Positions 55,431 to 64,000 of a DNA stretch of 64,000 bases are shown here, in pieces. Source of the stretch: an uncultured Sphingomonadaceae bacterium (GTDB lineage: Bacteria > Pseudomonadota > Alphaproteobacteria > Sphingomonadales > Sphingomonadaceae); assembly GCA_947488845.1 (NCBI GenBank), contig CANLBM010000001.1:310001-374000 (forward strand). Direction: 5' to 3'. Each line of letters begins with the position of its first letter. Positions within the stretch are counted from its first letter, which is position 1. A model generated the notes under the pieces. The model was given only the letters and a program-made list of their open reading frames with translations. It was not told the DNA's origin and made no database searches. Made by a program: the position numbers and the translations under genes.

Positions 55431-58400
55431 TTACGCAGAGGCGGTGACGCCCCCGCCATTACTGTCCTTGCTCTCTTCATCGCGCATGGCGACCAACAGA
55501 TACATGGCGGGTGTGACCACCCGAGACAAGAGGGTGGAGCTGATCAGTCCCCCGATGATGATGACCGCCAACGGACTATACATGGCCCCGCCCCAGAATG
55601 CGAGCGGGGTCAGGCCGCCGATAGCGGTTATAGAGGTCAGCAGCACGGGTAGGAAGCGGACCTCGCCGGCCTTTTCGATGGCTGCCCGCAGGCCCATGCC
55701 CTGCTCGCGCAACTGGGTGGTGAAATCGACCAGCAGTATCGAGTTCTTGATCTCGATCCCGATCAGGGCGATGAAGCCAATAATCGCCATAACACTCAGC
55801 GAATTGCCGGTGATAAAAAGAGCCATAATCCCGCCAAAAGTCCCGAGCGGAATGACGCCTGCAACCACAATCGTTTCCCGAAACCGTCGAAACTCGGCCA
55901 CAAGAATCGCTATGATCAGCATGATGGAGGTAATTATCAACGGGCCGAAATTTCCAAAAGTCTCGCCAATAGCTTCCGACTCACCGCCCACCGACCATTC
56001 ATAGCCTTCGGGAAAATCCATCTGCTCCAGCTTCTCCACCGCACGGCTGTTGATTGTTGACGGGATCTCGCCAAAATCGACCTGGGCCGTAACCAGCACC
56101 GTTCGCTGCAGCTGGTAGCGCTGGATTTGAGGGGGCACGTTGGTGAGCCTGGGATTGGTGATCTGGGACAGCGGCACAGAATCGCCGGTGCGCGTAGCGA
56201 CATACACCTTGTCCAGTACCGAGATCGGAAGATTATTCTCAAACGGGTAGCGGACGATCACCGGATAATTATCACCCTCCTGATCCCGGAAAGACGCGGC
56301 CCGTTCGCCGCTGATCGCCAACCGGATGGCGCGGCGCGGTTCGCCCGAGGCGATGTTGAGCAGCGCCGTTTTCTGTTCATCCAGACCGATATCAAGATCA
56401 ATCTTGTCGGTATCCACGGGGTTCACGATATCGCGAGCCCCCGGTGTCTGTCGCAAAAGATCGGCGACCTTGCCAGACAGTTCCTTCAGCGTGTCCAGTT
56501 CCGGTCCGGCCACCCGAATTACGATCGGAGCTTCCACCGGCGTGCCATTCTGGAAAAGTTCGATCTTCACGCGGGCGCCGGCAATCTGATCGAGCTGCTG
56601 GCGCAACCGCTCTATCATTTCCGGACCTTCCCGCGTGTCCCAGTCATCCATGACGGCCAGTACTTCACCATAGTTGGTGCGTTCGGCCCTCGGGCCGACA
56701 TTGTAAAACACTTGCGGATTCCCGTTTCCGATATTTTCTGCCCGTACAACTATGCTGGGTTCGGTTTCCAGAATCTTTGTAACTTCGGCGACAATCCCGT
56801 CGGTCCGATCAAGGCTGCTGCCCTGTTCCGCTTCAACCGAAACCCGGAAATAGGGTGCATCGGCAAAAGGAAAAAGCGAAAAGCCCAAAGCCGGAACAAG
56901 AGCGAATGCCGACAGGCACAAAACCATTGCCAGCACGACCGTCTTGACCGGTGCCCCCAGGGCGATGTGCAAAAATGGACGGTAGAATCGCTGAATCTTG
57001 TCATTTACCCAGCGCAGCGCCGGATTGCCTTCCGGATCCTCGTCCCGTCGCAGCAGGCGACTGGCGAGAAACGGGATGACCGACAGGGAAATGAGCAACG
57101 AGGCGAGCACCGTCGCGATAATGGCGATGAAGAAAGACCGGGTATAGGAACCGGCGCCACCTGGAAGAAACAGCAGTGGCACAAAAGCCAGCACCAGAAC
57201 GGCGGTAGAGCCGATGACCGCCGCACGGATTTCCAAGCTGGCCTCGATTGCCGCTCGGGTACGGGTCTTGCCCATGCGCAAATGCCTGGCGATATTCTCG
57301 GTCACCACGATACTATCGTCAACCAGCAAGCCCAGCGAGACGATGAAACCGGCAATCGAGAGCTGGCTGAGATTATATCCCATCGCGTAAAGAACCAGAA
57401 GACCCGATGCGAGCGAGAGCGGGATCGAGATCATCACGATAGCCGAAGACCGAAAACCCAGCGGTAGAAGCGTGAAGATGACCAGGGCAATCGCAATCGA
57501 AAAGTCGCGGGTCAGTTCGTTTAATCGACGTTTCACATCACGGCTCTGGTCGAATTGCATGACCAGCTCAATGTCCGGCGGCAAGATCGAGCGCTGTCGT
57601 TTTAACTCGATATCAAGTTCGTTTTTCAGACGAGTGACATCGACACCGTCCTTCTGGGTCACGGTAAGGAAGACGGCGCGCTGGCCATTGTGGCGGGTCC
57701 GGTAAATCTGTTCCTGCGCGCCCCAACGGACGTCTGCGACATCATCAACGGTCAAAAGCGATCCGCCGGCAGCCCTCAGCGGCAATCCACGTATGGCATC
57801 GAGATTCCGGAACGCTCCACCGGCCTCGACATTCAGCCTTCGCTCGCCGCTCTGCACAGCGCCGCCCGGCAAATCTGCACCTCCCTGGCGCACGGTATCG
57901 GCTATCGCGCTTGCCGGTACGCGCAATTCGGACAATCGATCGGAATCGACCTCGACGCTGACTTCCGGCTTCGGCAGGCCAAAAATCCGCGACTCCCGGA
58001 CGCCGCTGTTGCGGGTGAAGACCTCGACCATATCATCCGCATATTTTTCCATCCGCCGCCACGAAGCAGTTTCGCTGATCAGAGCCACCTGCATGACCGC
58101 AGCTTCGGTAGTCCGGATCTTGCGATATTCCAGTTTCTGCAATTCTGCCGGAAGTTCGTCTCGGATCGCGGATACTTCGCGGACCACGTCATCGAAATAA
58201 CCATCAACGTCACCGGACCATTCGCTGAATTCGACATTGATCACTGTTCCGCCATCGGTGCTTGTCGATTGCACCTCCACGATGTCATCCAGACCCTGAA
58301 GGACGTCTTCGATCGGCTTGGCGACCGTCTCTTCCATCTCCTGGGCATCAGCTCCGGGCTGGATCGCAATGATGTTGACGGCCGGAATCGGGAAGTGGGC

Positions 58401-58508
58401 ATCAACGGCCTTGGGAATATTGATGAGCGCAATGATACCCAGCACAACAAGCAGAATGAAAAGAACCAGGCTGAGTTGCCAGCGAGTGATGACGAACCGG
58501 GCAAGCAT
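55431..58508 (-). CDS. RND family efflux permease
   Basis: A 1025-residue inner-membrane proton-driven exporter of the AcrB/HAE-1 type. About 12 membrane helices and two large periplasmic loops are seen. [17 protein letters not shown] in the fourth helix carries the proton-relay Asp pair, and [13 protein letters not shown] in the tenth carries the partner Lys. The N-terminus begins [20 protein letters not shown]. The adaptor gene is just upstream; no outer-membrane channel gene is present, so a TolC-like protein encoded elsewhere is expected. Drug or metabolite substrate unknown. Confidence 0.96.
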   Translation of the reverse strand: MLARFVITRWQLSLVLFILLVVLGIIALINIPKAVDAHFPIPAVNIIAIQPGADAQEMEETVAKPIEDVLQGLDDIVEVQSTSTDGGTVINVEFSEWSGDVDGYFDDVVREVSAIRDELPAELQKLEYRKIRTTEAAVMQVALISETASWRRMEKYADDMVEVFTRNSGVRESRIFGLPKPEVSVEVDSDRLSELRVPASAIADTVRQGGADLPGGAVQSGERRLNVEAGGAFRNLDAIRGLPLRAAGGSLLTVDDVADVRWGAQEQIYRTRHNGQRAVFLTVTQKDGVDVTRLKNELDIELKRQRSILPPDIELVMQFDQSRDVKRRLNELTRDFSIAIALVIFTLLPLGFRSSAIVMISIPLSLASGLLVLYAMGYNLSQLSIAGFIVSLGLLVDDSIVVTENIARHLRMGKTRTRAAIEASLEIRAAVIGSTAVLVLAFVPLLFLPGGAGSYTRSFFIAIIATVLASLLISLSVIPFLASRLLRRDEDPEGNPALRWVNDKIQRFYRPFLHIALGAPVKTVVLAMVLCLSAFALVPALGFSLFPFADAPYFRVSVEAEQGSSLDRTDGIVAEVTKILETEPSIVVRAENIGNGNPQVFYNVGPRAERTNYGEVLAVMDDWDTREGPEMIERLRQQLDQIAGARVKIELFQNGTPVEAPIVIRVAGPELDTLKELSGKVADLLRQTPGARDIVNPVDTDKIDLDIGLDEQKTALLNIASGEPRRAIRLAISGERAASFRDQEGDNYPVIVRYPFENNLPISVLDKVYVATRTGDSVPLSQITNPRLTNVPPQIQRYQLQRTVLVTAQVDFGEIPSTINSRAVEKLEQMDFPEGYEWSVGGESEAIGETFGNFGPLIITSIMLIIAILVAEFRRFRETIVVAGVIPLGTFGGIMALFITGNSLSVMAIIGFIALIGIEIKNSILLVDFTTQLREQGMGLRAAIEKAGEVRFLPVLLTSITAIGGLTPLAFWGGAMYSPLAVIIIGGLISSTLLSRVVTPAMYLLVAMRDEESKDSNGGGVTASA

Positions 58509-58544
58509 ATCAGGCCCGATAACCCGCCTGGTTTAAAACAGCGA

Positions 58545-59597
58545 TCACTTTGCTGTCCTGATGGGCTTGATCACGTCACCGTCGCGCAGCTTGTCGACGC
58601 CGCGGGTCACGATGATTTCGCCTTCTTTCAAGCCACCGAGAATTTCAAGATTCTTGTCGGTCAACTTTCCGATGTCGACATTGCGTTGCTTTACCCGGTT
58701 CTTGGCATCAACCACAAATACCAGACCTTCGCCGGTCCGAATGCCGAAGATCGCATTGGCCGGAATAACGAAAGTTGCCGACGATACTCGTGATACTTCG
58801 ATTTCGACCTTGCCCAACTGGCCGGAGCGCAAGCGGTCGTTGCCAGGCAGCAGAAAACTCACTTCGAACGTTCCGGTCCGATCATCGGCCCGTCCGTCTT
58901 TCTCGCTGACAACCGCGTCGATCGGGAGGTCGGAAATGGATGAGACCAGAACCTTTGCCGGCATGCCGACGCGTATCCGGGCGGCGTCTGAATCGGTCAT
59001 CGGAACCCGCAACACGAAACCTTTGTCAATTTCTCCCAGCACCAATGCCGTCGTTCCGGCCGCCACTATTTGGCCCGCGTCAATATTGCGAGTGAGGATT
59101 ATTCCATTGCCGGGTGAACGGATATCGGCAGTGCGGCTGGCGAATTCCGTCGACTGGATACGAGCCCGGGCCACGCGCGTCGCCGCTTCGGATTGTTCGA
59201 GCCGGGCTTTGGTCACCCAACCATCTTTGAACAATTTCTCGATGCGACCATATTCGGCTTCTGCACGATCACGTTCCGCGCGCGCTACGCTGAGGTCGGA
59301 GGCGACCGTACTGTTGTCCAGAGAGGCAAGAACCGCACCGCGCTTCACCCTGTCACCTTCTTCGAAACGGACCGAAGCGACTTTGCCGCCAGTGGTAAAA
59401 CCAAGTGATGTTTCGCGGCGCAGGCGGACAGTACCGGCGGCGACAATCAGCTCCTTTTCGCTAGCCGGTTGGACCGTGGTCACTGCTGCCGGAACGGGAT
59501 CTTTCGATTTTGGCTGTGCTTCCGGTTCATTTACGCTGCACCCGGTCAAGAAAACCAGACCGACGGAAATCGATATTATCGTTCTGCCAAGCGCCAT
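58545..59597 (-). CDS. RND efflux periplasmic adaptor lipoprotein
   Basis: A 350-residue membrane fusion protein. The lipobox FLTGC anchors it. Biotinyl-lipoyl-like halves flank a coiled-coil hairpin: TLGFTTGGKVASVRFEEGDRVKRG-type sequence, then ARAERDRAEAEYGRIEKL, and ILTRNIDAGQIVAAGT. The ATG at 59597 gives a clean lipoprotein signal. It is the first gene of the operon with permease, msrA and galU. Confidence 0.93.
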   Translation of the reverse strand: MALGRTIISISVGLVFLTGCSVNEPEAQPKSKDPVPAAVTTVQPASEKELIVAAGTVRLRRETSLGFTTGGKVASVRFEEGDRVKRGAVLASLDNSTVASDLSVARAERDRAEAEYGRIEKLFKDGWVTKARLEQSEAATRVARARIQSTEFASRTADIRSPGNGIILTRNIDAGQIVAAGTTALVLGEIDKGFVLRVPMTDSDAARIRVGMPAKVLVSSISDLPIDAVVSEKDGRADDRTGTFEVSFLLPGNDRLRSGQLGKVEIEVSRVSSATFVIPANAIFGIRTGEGLVFVVDAKNRVKQRNVDIGKLTDKNLEILGGLKEGEIIVTRGVDKLRDGDVIKPIRTAK

Positions 59598-59676
59598 ATC
59601 GCGAACCACCACCCCTAATCTATTCTTCTTAGGTGGCTAGACGGGCTTGACCAATAGAAAATTTCGAAATGAAACC

Positions 59677-59706
59677 AAAAAGGGCCGGATTGTGAAACCC
59701 GGCCCC
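59677..59706 (-). terminator. Terminator after aquaporin gene
   Basis: On the minus strand a GGGCCGG/CCGGCCC stem with an inner loop is followed by five T's. Confidence 0.85.
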
Positions 59707-59732
59707 TTGGATGTGCTATTAAAGAGTCAGTA

Positions 59733-60455
59733 TCAGCCTTCTGTGCCGACAATATCCTGACCCGAGCCGCCGACGATCTTGTATACGATACCAGCCAATA
59801 TGGCACCGCCGATCGGCGCAATCCAGAAAGCCCAGAGCTGTGATAATGCGATGCCGCCTTCGATCAGCGCAGGGCCGGTACTTCTTGCGGGGTTGACCGA
59901 AGTGTTGGTCACCGGAATGCTGATCAGATGAATCAGCGTCAGACCCAGGCCGATTGCGAGCGGGGCGAAACCGACCGGAGCACGACCATCGGTTGCACCC
60001 AATATGATCAGCAAGAAGAAGAATGTCAGCAAAACCTCGATCGCGATCCCGGCCCCCATCGCATAGCCTCCAGGTGATTTGTCACCGAACCCGTTCGCGG
60101 CAAGTCCGTTCACGGCAAGATCGAATTCCGGATTGCCCGATGCAATCCAGTAAAGCGCCGCTGCGGCTGCAATCGCACCGAAAACCTGGGCTATAATATA
60201 GACTGGAATTTCATTGGCCGGGAAACGTCCGCCCACCCACAGGCCGACGGTTACGGCAGGGTTGAGGTGGCATCCGCTGATATGACCAATGGCATAAGCC
60301 ATTGTGACAACCGTAAGACCAAAAGCCAGAGAAACGCCTAGCAGTCCAATTCCGACTTCGGGGAAAGCTGCGGATATTACCGCACTGCCACACCCGCCAA
60401 AGACAAGCCAAAATGTCCCGAGAAATTCTGCTAATGATTTTTGTACAGTTGTCAT
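59733..60455 (-). CDS. aqpZ: Aquaporin Z family water channel
   Basis: A 240-residue MIP-family channel with six membrane helices. Both NPA boxes are present: [17 protein letters not shown] and [14 protein letters not shown]. The selectivity-filter sequence around these is of the water-channel type. The ATG at 60455 has GGGAGGAA at good spacing; a longer in-frame start is unlikely. It relates to osmotic adaptation, as nhaA does. Confidence 0.96.
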   Translation of the reverse strand: MTTVQKSLAEFLGTFWLVFGGCGSAVISAAFPEVGIGLLGVSLAFGLTVVTMAYAIGHISGCHLNPAVTVGLWVGGRFPANEIPVYIIAQVFGAIAAAAALYWIASGNPEFDLAVNGLAANGFGDKSPGGYAMGAGIAIEVLLTFFFLLIILGATDGRAPVGFAPLAIGLGLTLIHLISIPVTNTSVNPARSTGPALIEGGIALSQLWAFWIAPIGGAILAGIVYKIVGGSGQDIVGTEG

Positions 60456-60571
60456 AATGTTCCTCCCGCTCCCTGTGGCGCACGGCGATTTTCTGTGGTA
60501 CCCATGTTCACTGTACAATAAACTGGCAGTTCCTCCAAGATGAGGACCTGTAATAGTATGTAAACTGGCTA

Positions 60572-61531
60572 TTATACGGGCGTAGCCGCACGACGGAGGC
60601 GGTCATTCAAGGCGACACCGATACCATAGTCAGGAATGGGAGCTACCGCGATCCTGGATTTGCCACTCGCGTCCGCGTCGTGCAGCGCGGCGAACAAAAG
60701 ACTGGCGGCTTCCGCCAAATCCGAATGCGGCGACAGATTGCGGTTGCCCGCGATTAGCCCAAAGCCGATGTGATATTCATCATCGTCAGCCGCCGCTGCA
60801 TTGAGGCGAAGCGGTTTCTCGGGTGCGTAATGCGACGCCAACTGGCCAGGCGCTTCGATTTTACCCCCATCCGCAAAAGTGGGTGGTTTGCCTGCGATTT
60901 GCTCGAGTTCGGCCTGCGTAACCGGCCCCGGCCGTAATATCCGGTAATTCCCATTATCAGTGGCAACGATCGTGGATTCAATGCCCGTCTCACAGGCACC
61001 TCCGTCCAAGATCAACGGCGCGCCATCGCCCAGGCTCCGTTCAACATGATCCGCCGTGGTCGGGCTGATCCCGCCGCTGCGGTTGGCCGATGGCGCCGCG
61101 AGAAACAGGCCCGATTCCGCCAGCAATTCGCGCATCACCGGATGCGCCGGACAGCGCAGGGCTATCGTATCAAGCCCGGCAGTCACCGCAGCTGCAACCG
61201 GACAGCTTTCGTTCCTGGGAACGACAAGTGTCAAAGGCCCTGGCCACAGAGCCTCCGCGAACCGGGTCGCGAGATTGCCAAATTGTCCGAGCGTCGTGGC
61301 TGCATCCAGATCGGCCACGTGGACGATCAGCGGATTGAAGTCGGGGCGGCCCTTGGTCCGGTATATCTCCGCAACAGCGGCTGCATTGGTCGAATCGGCG
61401 GCCAGACCGTAGACGGTTTCGGTCGGAACGGCGACTAGCCCTCCCTCGCGCAACCGCGCTACAGCTTCGCCGATCGTCACGGTGCCGTAGCGGCGCGCTT
61501 GTTCGCCAATATGATCATTTGAGCCAGACAT
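60572..61531 (-). CDS. L-threonylcarbamoyladenylate synthase (Sua5 type)
   Basis: Makes threonylcarbamoyl-AMP for the t6A37 tRNA modification. The 319-residue enzyme has a YrdC core ([62 protein letters not shown]) followed by a linker and a C-terminal Sua5 domain ([16 protein letters not shown]). It is divergent from the acyl-CoA dehydrogenase gene with a gap of about 50 bp. Confidence 0.95.
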   Translation of the reverse strand: MSGSNDHIGEQARRYGTVTIGEAVARLREGGLVAVPTETVYGLAADSTNAAAVAEIYRTKGRPDFNPLIVHVADLDAATTLGQFGNLATRFAEALWPGPLTLVVPRNESCPVAAAVTAGLDTIALRCPAHPVMRELLAESGLFLAAPSANRSGGISPTTADHVERSLGDGAPLILDGGACETGIESTIVATDNGNYRILRPGPVTQAELEQIAGKPPTFADGGKIEAPGQLASHYAPEKPLRLNAAAADDDEYHIGFGLIAGNRNLSPHSDLAEAASLLFAALHDADASGKSRIAVAPIPDYGIGVALNDRLRRAATPV

Positions 61532-61583
61532 GACCCTGCGCTATAGCGCTGCGGAAAATCAAGCAACAACGGATAGCAAATTC

Positions 61584-63335
61584 ATGAGTTTTACAGCCCC
61601 CGGTCGCGAACAGAATTTTGTCCTCAAACATATTGCCGAGATTGGCGCACTGGCTGAGCACGAGCGCTTTGCCGGCGCGAGCGACGATATGGTCGAAGCC
61701 ATTGTCGAGGGCATCGGCCAGTTTGCAGCTGGCGAATTTGCGCCGATCAACCGGATTGGCGACACCGTCGGCGCCAAATGGGATGACGGCAAGGTCACGA
61801 TGCCCGAGGGGTTCAAACAGGCTTATGCGCAATTTGTCGAAGGCGGCTGGGCGTCGATAGACGGACCGGAAGATTTTGGCGGTCAGGGCCTGCCTTACTC
61901 GCTGTCAGCACTGATCCTCGAAACCTGCGGCGCCGCCAATTTCGCCTTCACCCTTTGCCCGATGCTCAGCTTTGGCGCGATCGAGGCCATCCATGTTCAC
62001 GGGTCGGACGAACAGAAAGCGCATTATCTGCCAAACCTGATTTCCGGCGCCTGGACCGGCACGATGAATCTGACCGAGCCGCAGGCTGGCTCCGATGTAG
62101 GGGCGCTGCGCTCTACCGCAGAGCCGATTACCGAGGGCGAACATGCTGGCAAATACCGGATCAAGGGTCAGAAAATCTACATCACCTTCGGCGAACATGA
62201 TCTGACCGACAATATTATCCATCTCGTGCTCGCACGGACACCGGGCGCTCCGGAAGGGACAAGAGGCATTTCCTTGTTTATCGTGCCCAAATATCATCTT
62301 GATGCGGACGGCAAGCCCGGTGCCCCCAATGACGTGACCTGCGTATCGATCGAACACAAGATCGGCATCCACGCCTCACCAACCTGCGTCATGGCTTACG
62401 GCGAGCAGGACGAGTGTATTGGCGAGATGATCGGCGGCGAATTTGGCGGCATGAAGGCGATGTTCACGATGATGAACAATGCCCGCATCAACGTCGGCTC
62501 GCAAGGCGTGCAGATCGCCGAGCGGGCAACCCAGCAGGCCAGCCAGTTCGCGGCAGAACGCATTCAATCCGCCCGCGCGGGCAGCGGCGACAAGGCCCCT
62601 GTCGCGATAATCGAGCATCCCGACGTACGCCGTATGTTGCTGCGGTCCAAGTCTTTGACGCAGGCGGCACGGGCCTTGCTTTATTATGCAACGTCGAGCG
62701 TCGATCGCGCGACCCTGGGCATCGAAGGCACCAAATCCCGCGCCGAAATCCTGACGCCGCTGATCAAAGGCTATGGCACCGATATCGGCAATGAAGTCGC
62801 GTCTATCGGTGTACAAGTGCACGGCGGCATGGGCTTCATCGAGGAAACCGGAGCCGGCCAGCACTTCCGCGATGCCCGGATTGCACCGATTTACGAAGGC
62901 ACCAACGGTATTCAGGCCGCCGATCTGGTCGGGCGCAAGCTGGGCCTCGATGGCGGCGAGGCGATGGCCGGGCTGATTGCCGATATCCGGTCCGAGGCAC
63001 AAGGCGAAGAAAGCCTGCTCGCGCTGGCAGGTGCCTGCGACGATATCCGGAAATGGATGGCTGGCGGCGATGCGTCGATCGACGATCGTTTGGCCGGCAG
63101 CTATGCATTCATGACCATGCTGGCAACGGCAACCTGCGGCATGCTGATGAAGAAACAGCACCGGATTGCGAGTGCCGAACTGGCAAGCGGCGATGATCCG
63201 TTCCTCAAGGCCAAGCTGGTGACGACCCGCTATTATCTCGACCATATTGTTCCGGAAGCATTGGGCCTCAAGGCCGCCGCGATGGGCGGAGCAGATATTT
63301 TGTACAGCCTGAGCAGCGCCGAGCTGGCGGGCTGA
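61584..63335 (+). CDS. Acyl-CoA dehydrogenase
   Basis: An FAD enzyme of fatty acid beta-oxidation, 583 residues. It has NLTEPQAGSDVGALRS (flavin-binding), TFGEHDLTDNIIHLVLARTPG, GIHASPTCVMAYG and the catalytic-Glu-containing IYEGTNGIQAADLVGRKL. The extra C-terminal domain is typical of the large (about 590-residue) subgroup. The ATG at 61584 begins the family-like MSFTAPGREQNF; an ATG at 61530 is less likely because it overlaps the divergent sua5 start. The DUF815 gene follows at 2 bp. Confidence 0.96.
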   Translation: MSFTAPGREQNFVLKHIAEIGALAEHERFAGASDDMVEAIVEGIGQFAAGEFAPINRIGDTVGAKWDDGKVTMPEGFKQAYAQFVEGGWASIDGPEDFGGQGLPYSLSALILETCGAANFAFTLCPMLSFGAIEAIHVHGSDEQKAHYLPNLISGAWTGTMNLTEPQAGSDVGALRSTAEPITEGEHAGKYRIKGQKIYITFGEHDLTDNIIHLVLARTPGAPEGTRGISLFIVPKYHLDADGKPGAPNDVTCVSIEHKIGIHASPTCVMAYGEQDECIGEMIGGEFGGMKAMFTMMNNARINVGSQGVQIAERATQQASQFAAERIQSARAGSGDKAPVAIIEHPDVRRMLLRSKSLTQAARALLYYATSSVDRATLGIEGTKSRAEILTPLIKGYGTDIGNEVASIGVQVHGGMGFIEETGAGQHFRDARIAPIYEGTNGIQAADLVGRKLGLDGGEAMAGLIADIRSEAQGEESLLALAGACDDIRKWMAGGDASIDDRLAGSYAFMTMLATATCGMLMKKQHRIASAELASGDDPFLKAKLVTTRYYLDHIVPEALGLKAAAMGGADILYSLSSAELAG

Positions 63336-63337
63336 TC

Positions 63338-64000
63338 ATGCCGGACACGGGCAACAGGGAAATATTGGAACGGATAGCCAAAGCACTCGAACGCATCGCG
63401 CCGCCGGCCGCCAGTGCGGTCGATCTGTCATCGGGCGACGCCTTCCTTTGGGACGGGCACAGCCCAAAGATGATTGCGCCGTTCGATCCGGTCGACATTG
63501 ATCTGCTTACCGGTATTGACCCGCAAAAGTCGCGGGTACTGGACAACACCAGCCGCCATGCAAGAGGCCACGCGGCGCATGATGTGCTGCTCTGGGGGTC
63601 GCGTGGAATGGGCAAATCGGCACTCGCCAAATCGGTAGTACGGGCGTTGCAGGTGCAAGGCGAAGATATTGCTCTGGTCGAGGCGCCATCGGATCATCTG
63701 GAAACGCTGCCAGCGCTGTTTGAGCTGCTTGCTTCAGCCAGGCGCAGCTTCATAATCTTCATCGACGATATCGGATTTGCCGAAGGCAGCAGCGAACCGC
63801 GTGCACTTCGCTCGATGCTGGAAGGCGGCGCCAGCCAGCGACCCGCCAATGTCCGCCTCTATGTCACATCGAACCGGCGCCACATCGTATCACGCCAGAT
63901 GAGCGAGCAGGATGATCCGGTCAACCCGCGCGACGCGGTCGATGACCAGCTTGCCCTATCCGACCGCTTTGGCTTGCGGCTCGGCTTCCATGCCGCATCA
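63338..64000 (+). CDS. DUF815 family AAA-type ATPase (C-terminus outside window)
   Basis: The first 221 residues of a P-loop ATPase of the DUF815 family, function unknown. It has FLWDG near residue 38, Walker A LLWGSRGMGKSALAKS (about 88-100), Walker B FIIFIDDIGF (about 141-150) and a sensor-like VRLYVTSNRRHI. It starts 2 bp after the acyl-CoA dehydrogenase stop, so the two are likely co-transcribed. The gene runs off the window edge. Confidence 0.92.
   Translation, partial: MPDTGNREILERIAKALERIAPPAASAVDLSSGDAFLWDGHSPKMIAPFDPVDIDLLTGIDPQKSRVLDNTSRHARGHAAHDVLLWGSRGMGKSALAKSVVRALQVQGEDIALVEAPSDHLETLPALFELLASARRSFIIFIDDIGFAEGSSEPRALRSMLEGGASQRPANVRLYVTSNRRHIVSRQMSEQDDPVNPRDAVDDQLALSDRFGLRLGFHAAS

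Noticed and set aside
54064-56004. 646-codon plus-strand frame over galU, msrA and the RND permease
   Set aside because: Spans three real genes on the opposite strand and shows no domain.

Overview
The window reads as chromosome of a Sphingomonadales alphaproteobacterium, perhaps close to Sphingopyxis, Sphingorhabdus or Parasphingorhabdus. The evidence is a bacterial NDUFA12-type complex I subunit followed by a DUF2155 protein, two large TonB-dependent receptors, a TPR-sulfotransferase beside one of them, an alphaproteobacterial-type RpoB/RpoC pair, and carotenoid-type diiron and cleavage enzymes. The genus is inference. I see no rRNA, CRISPR array, insertion sequence, integrase or prophage. 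One tRNA (Trp, CCA) is present.

Layout. 1-8.2 kb: truncated membrane GGDEF protein, orphan fatty acyl-AMP ligase, recX, a twin cold-shock-domain protein, a DUF192 lipoprotein, NDUFA12, DUF2155, aat (overlapping DUF2155 tail-to-tail by 280 bp) and an OxyR-like LysR regulator. 8.3-14.9 kb: a 55-residue unknown ORF, nhaA, a DUF454 protein, a Rieske oxygenase, cupin, PilZ, tRNA-Trp, a VOC protein, and a TetR / phytanoyl-CoA-dioxygenase-like pair that share a perfect 44-bp palindrome. 15.3-48.2 kb: the transcription/translation core secE-nusG, rplK-rplA, rplJ-rplL and rpoB-rpoC. It is split by two blocks of unrelated genes. Block 1 (17.4-30.2 kb) holds a transglutaminase, a GFA-fold protein, a beta-helix-like lipoprotein, a TonB receptor, a solitary GspE/PilB-type ATPase, a TPR-sulfotransferase and a second TonB receptor. 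Block 2 (32-39 kb) holds apt, a nucleosidase, a diiron desaturase/hydroxylase, a carotenoid cleavage oxygenase with its own TetR gene, and an LtaS-like membrane sulfatase. 48.3-64 kb: a secreted protein with two 82-residue repeats and an MVL-type lectin tail, an azoR/pirin/LysR quinone-stress cluster, a LysE exporter with a PDZ-M48 protease, an RND efflux operon running into msrA and galU, aquaporin, sua5, an acyl-CoA dehydrogenase and a truncated DUF815 ATPase.

How parts work together. The best candidate for an undescribed system is 18.9-24.9 kb: a proline/threonine-tethered lipoprotein, a TonB receptor and a lone secretion ATPase in one direction. A strong hairpin between the first two genes probably sets a high lipoprotein:receptor ratio. 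Next to it, convergently, is a receptor / TPR-sulfotransferase pair. Because the ribosomal and polymerase genes are dispersed, each block appears to carry its own signals: a structured rplJ leader, a promoter-like element before rpoB, and hairpins after rplA, rplL and rpoC. All functional links here are inferences from gene order and motifs; no searches could be run.
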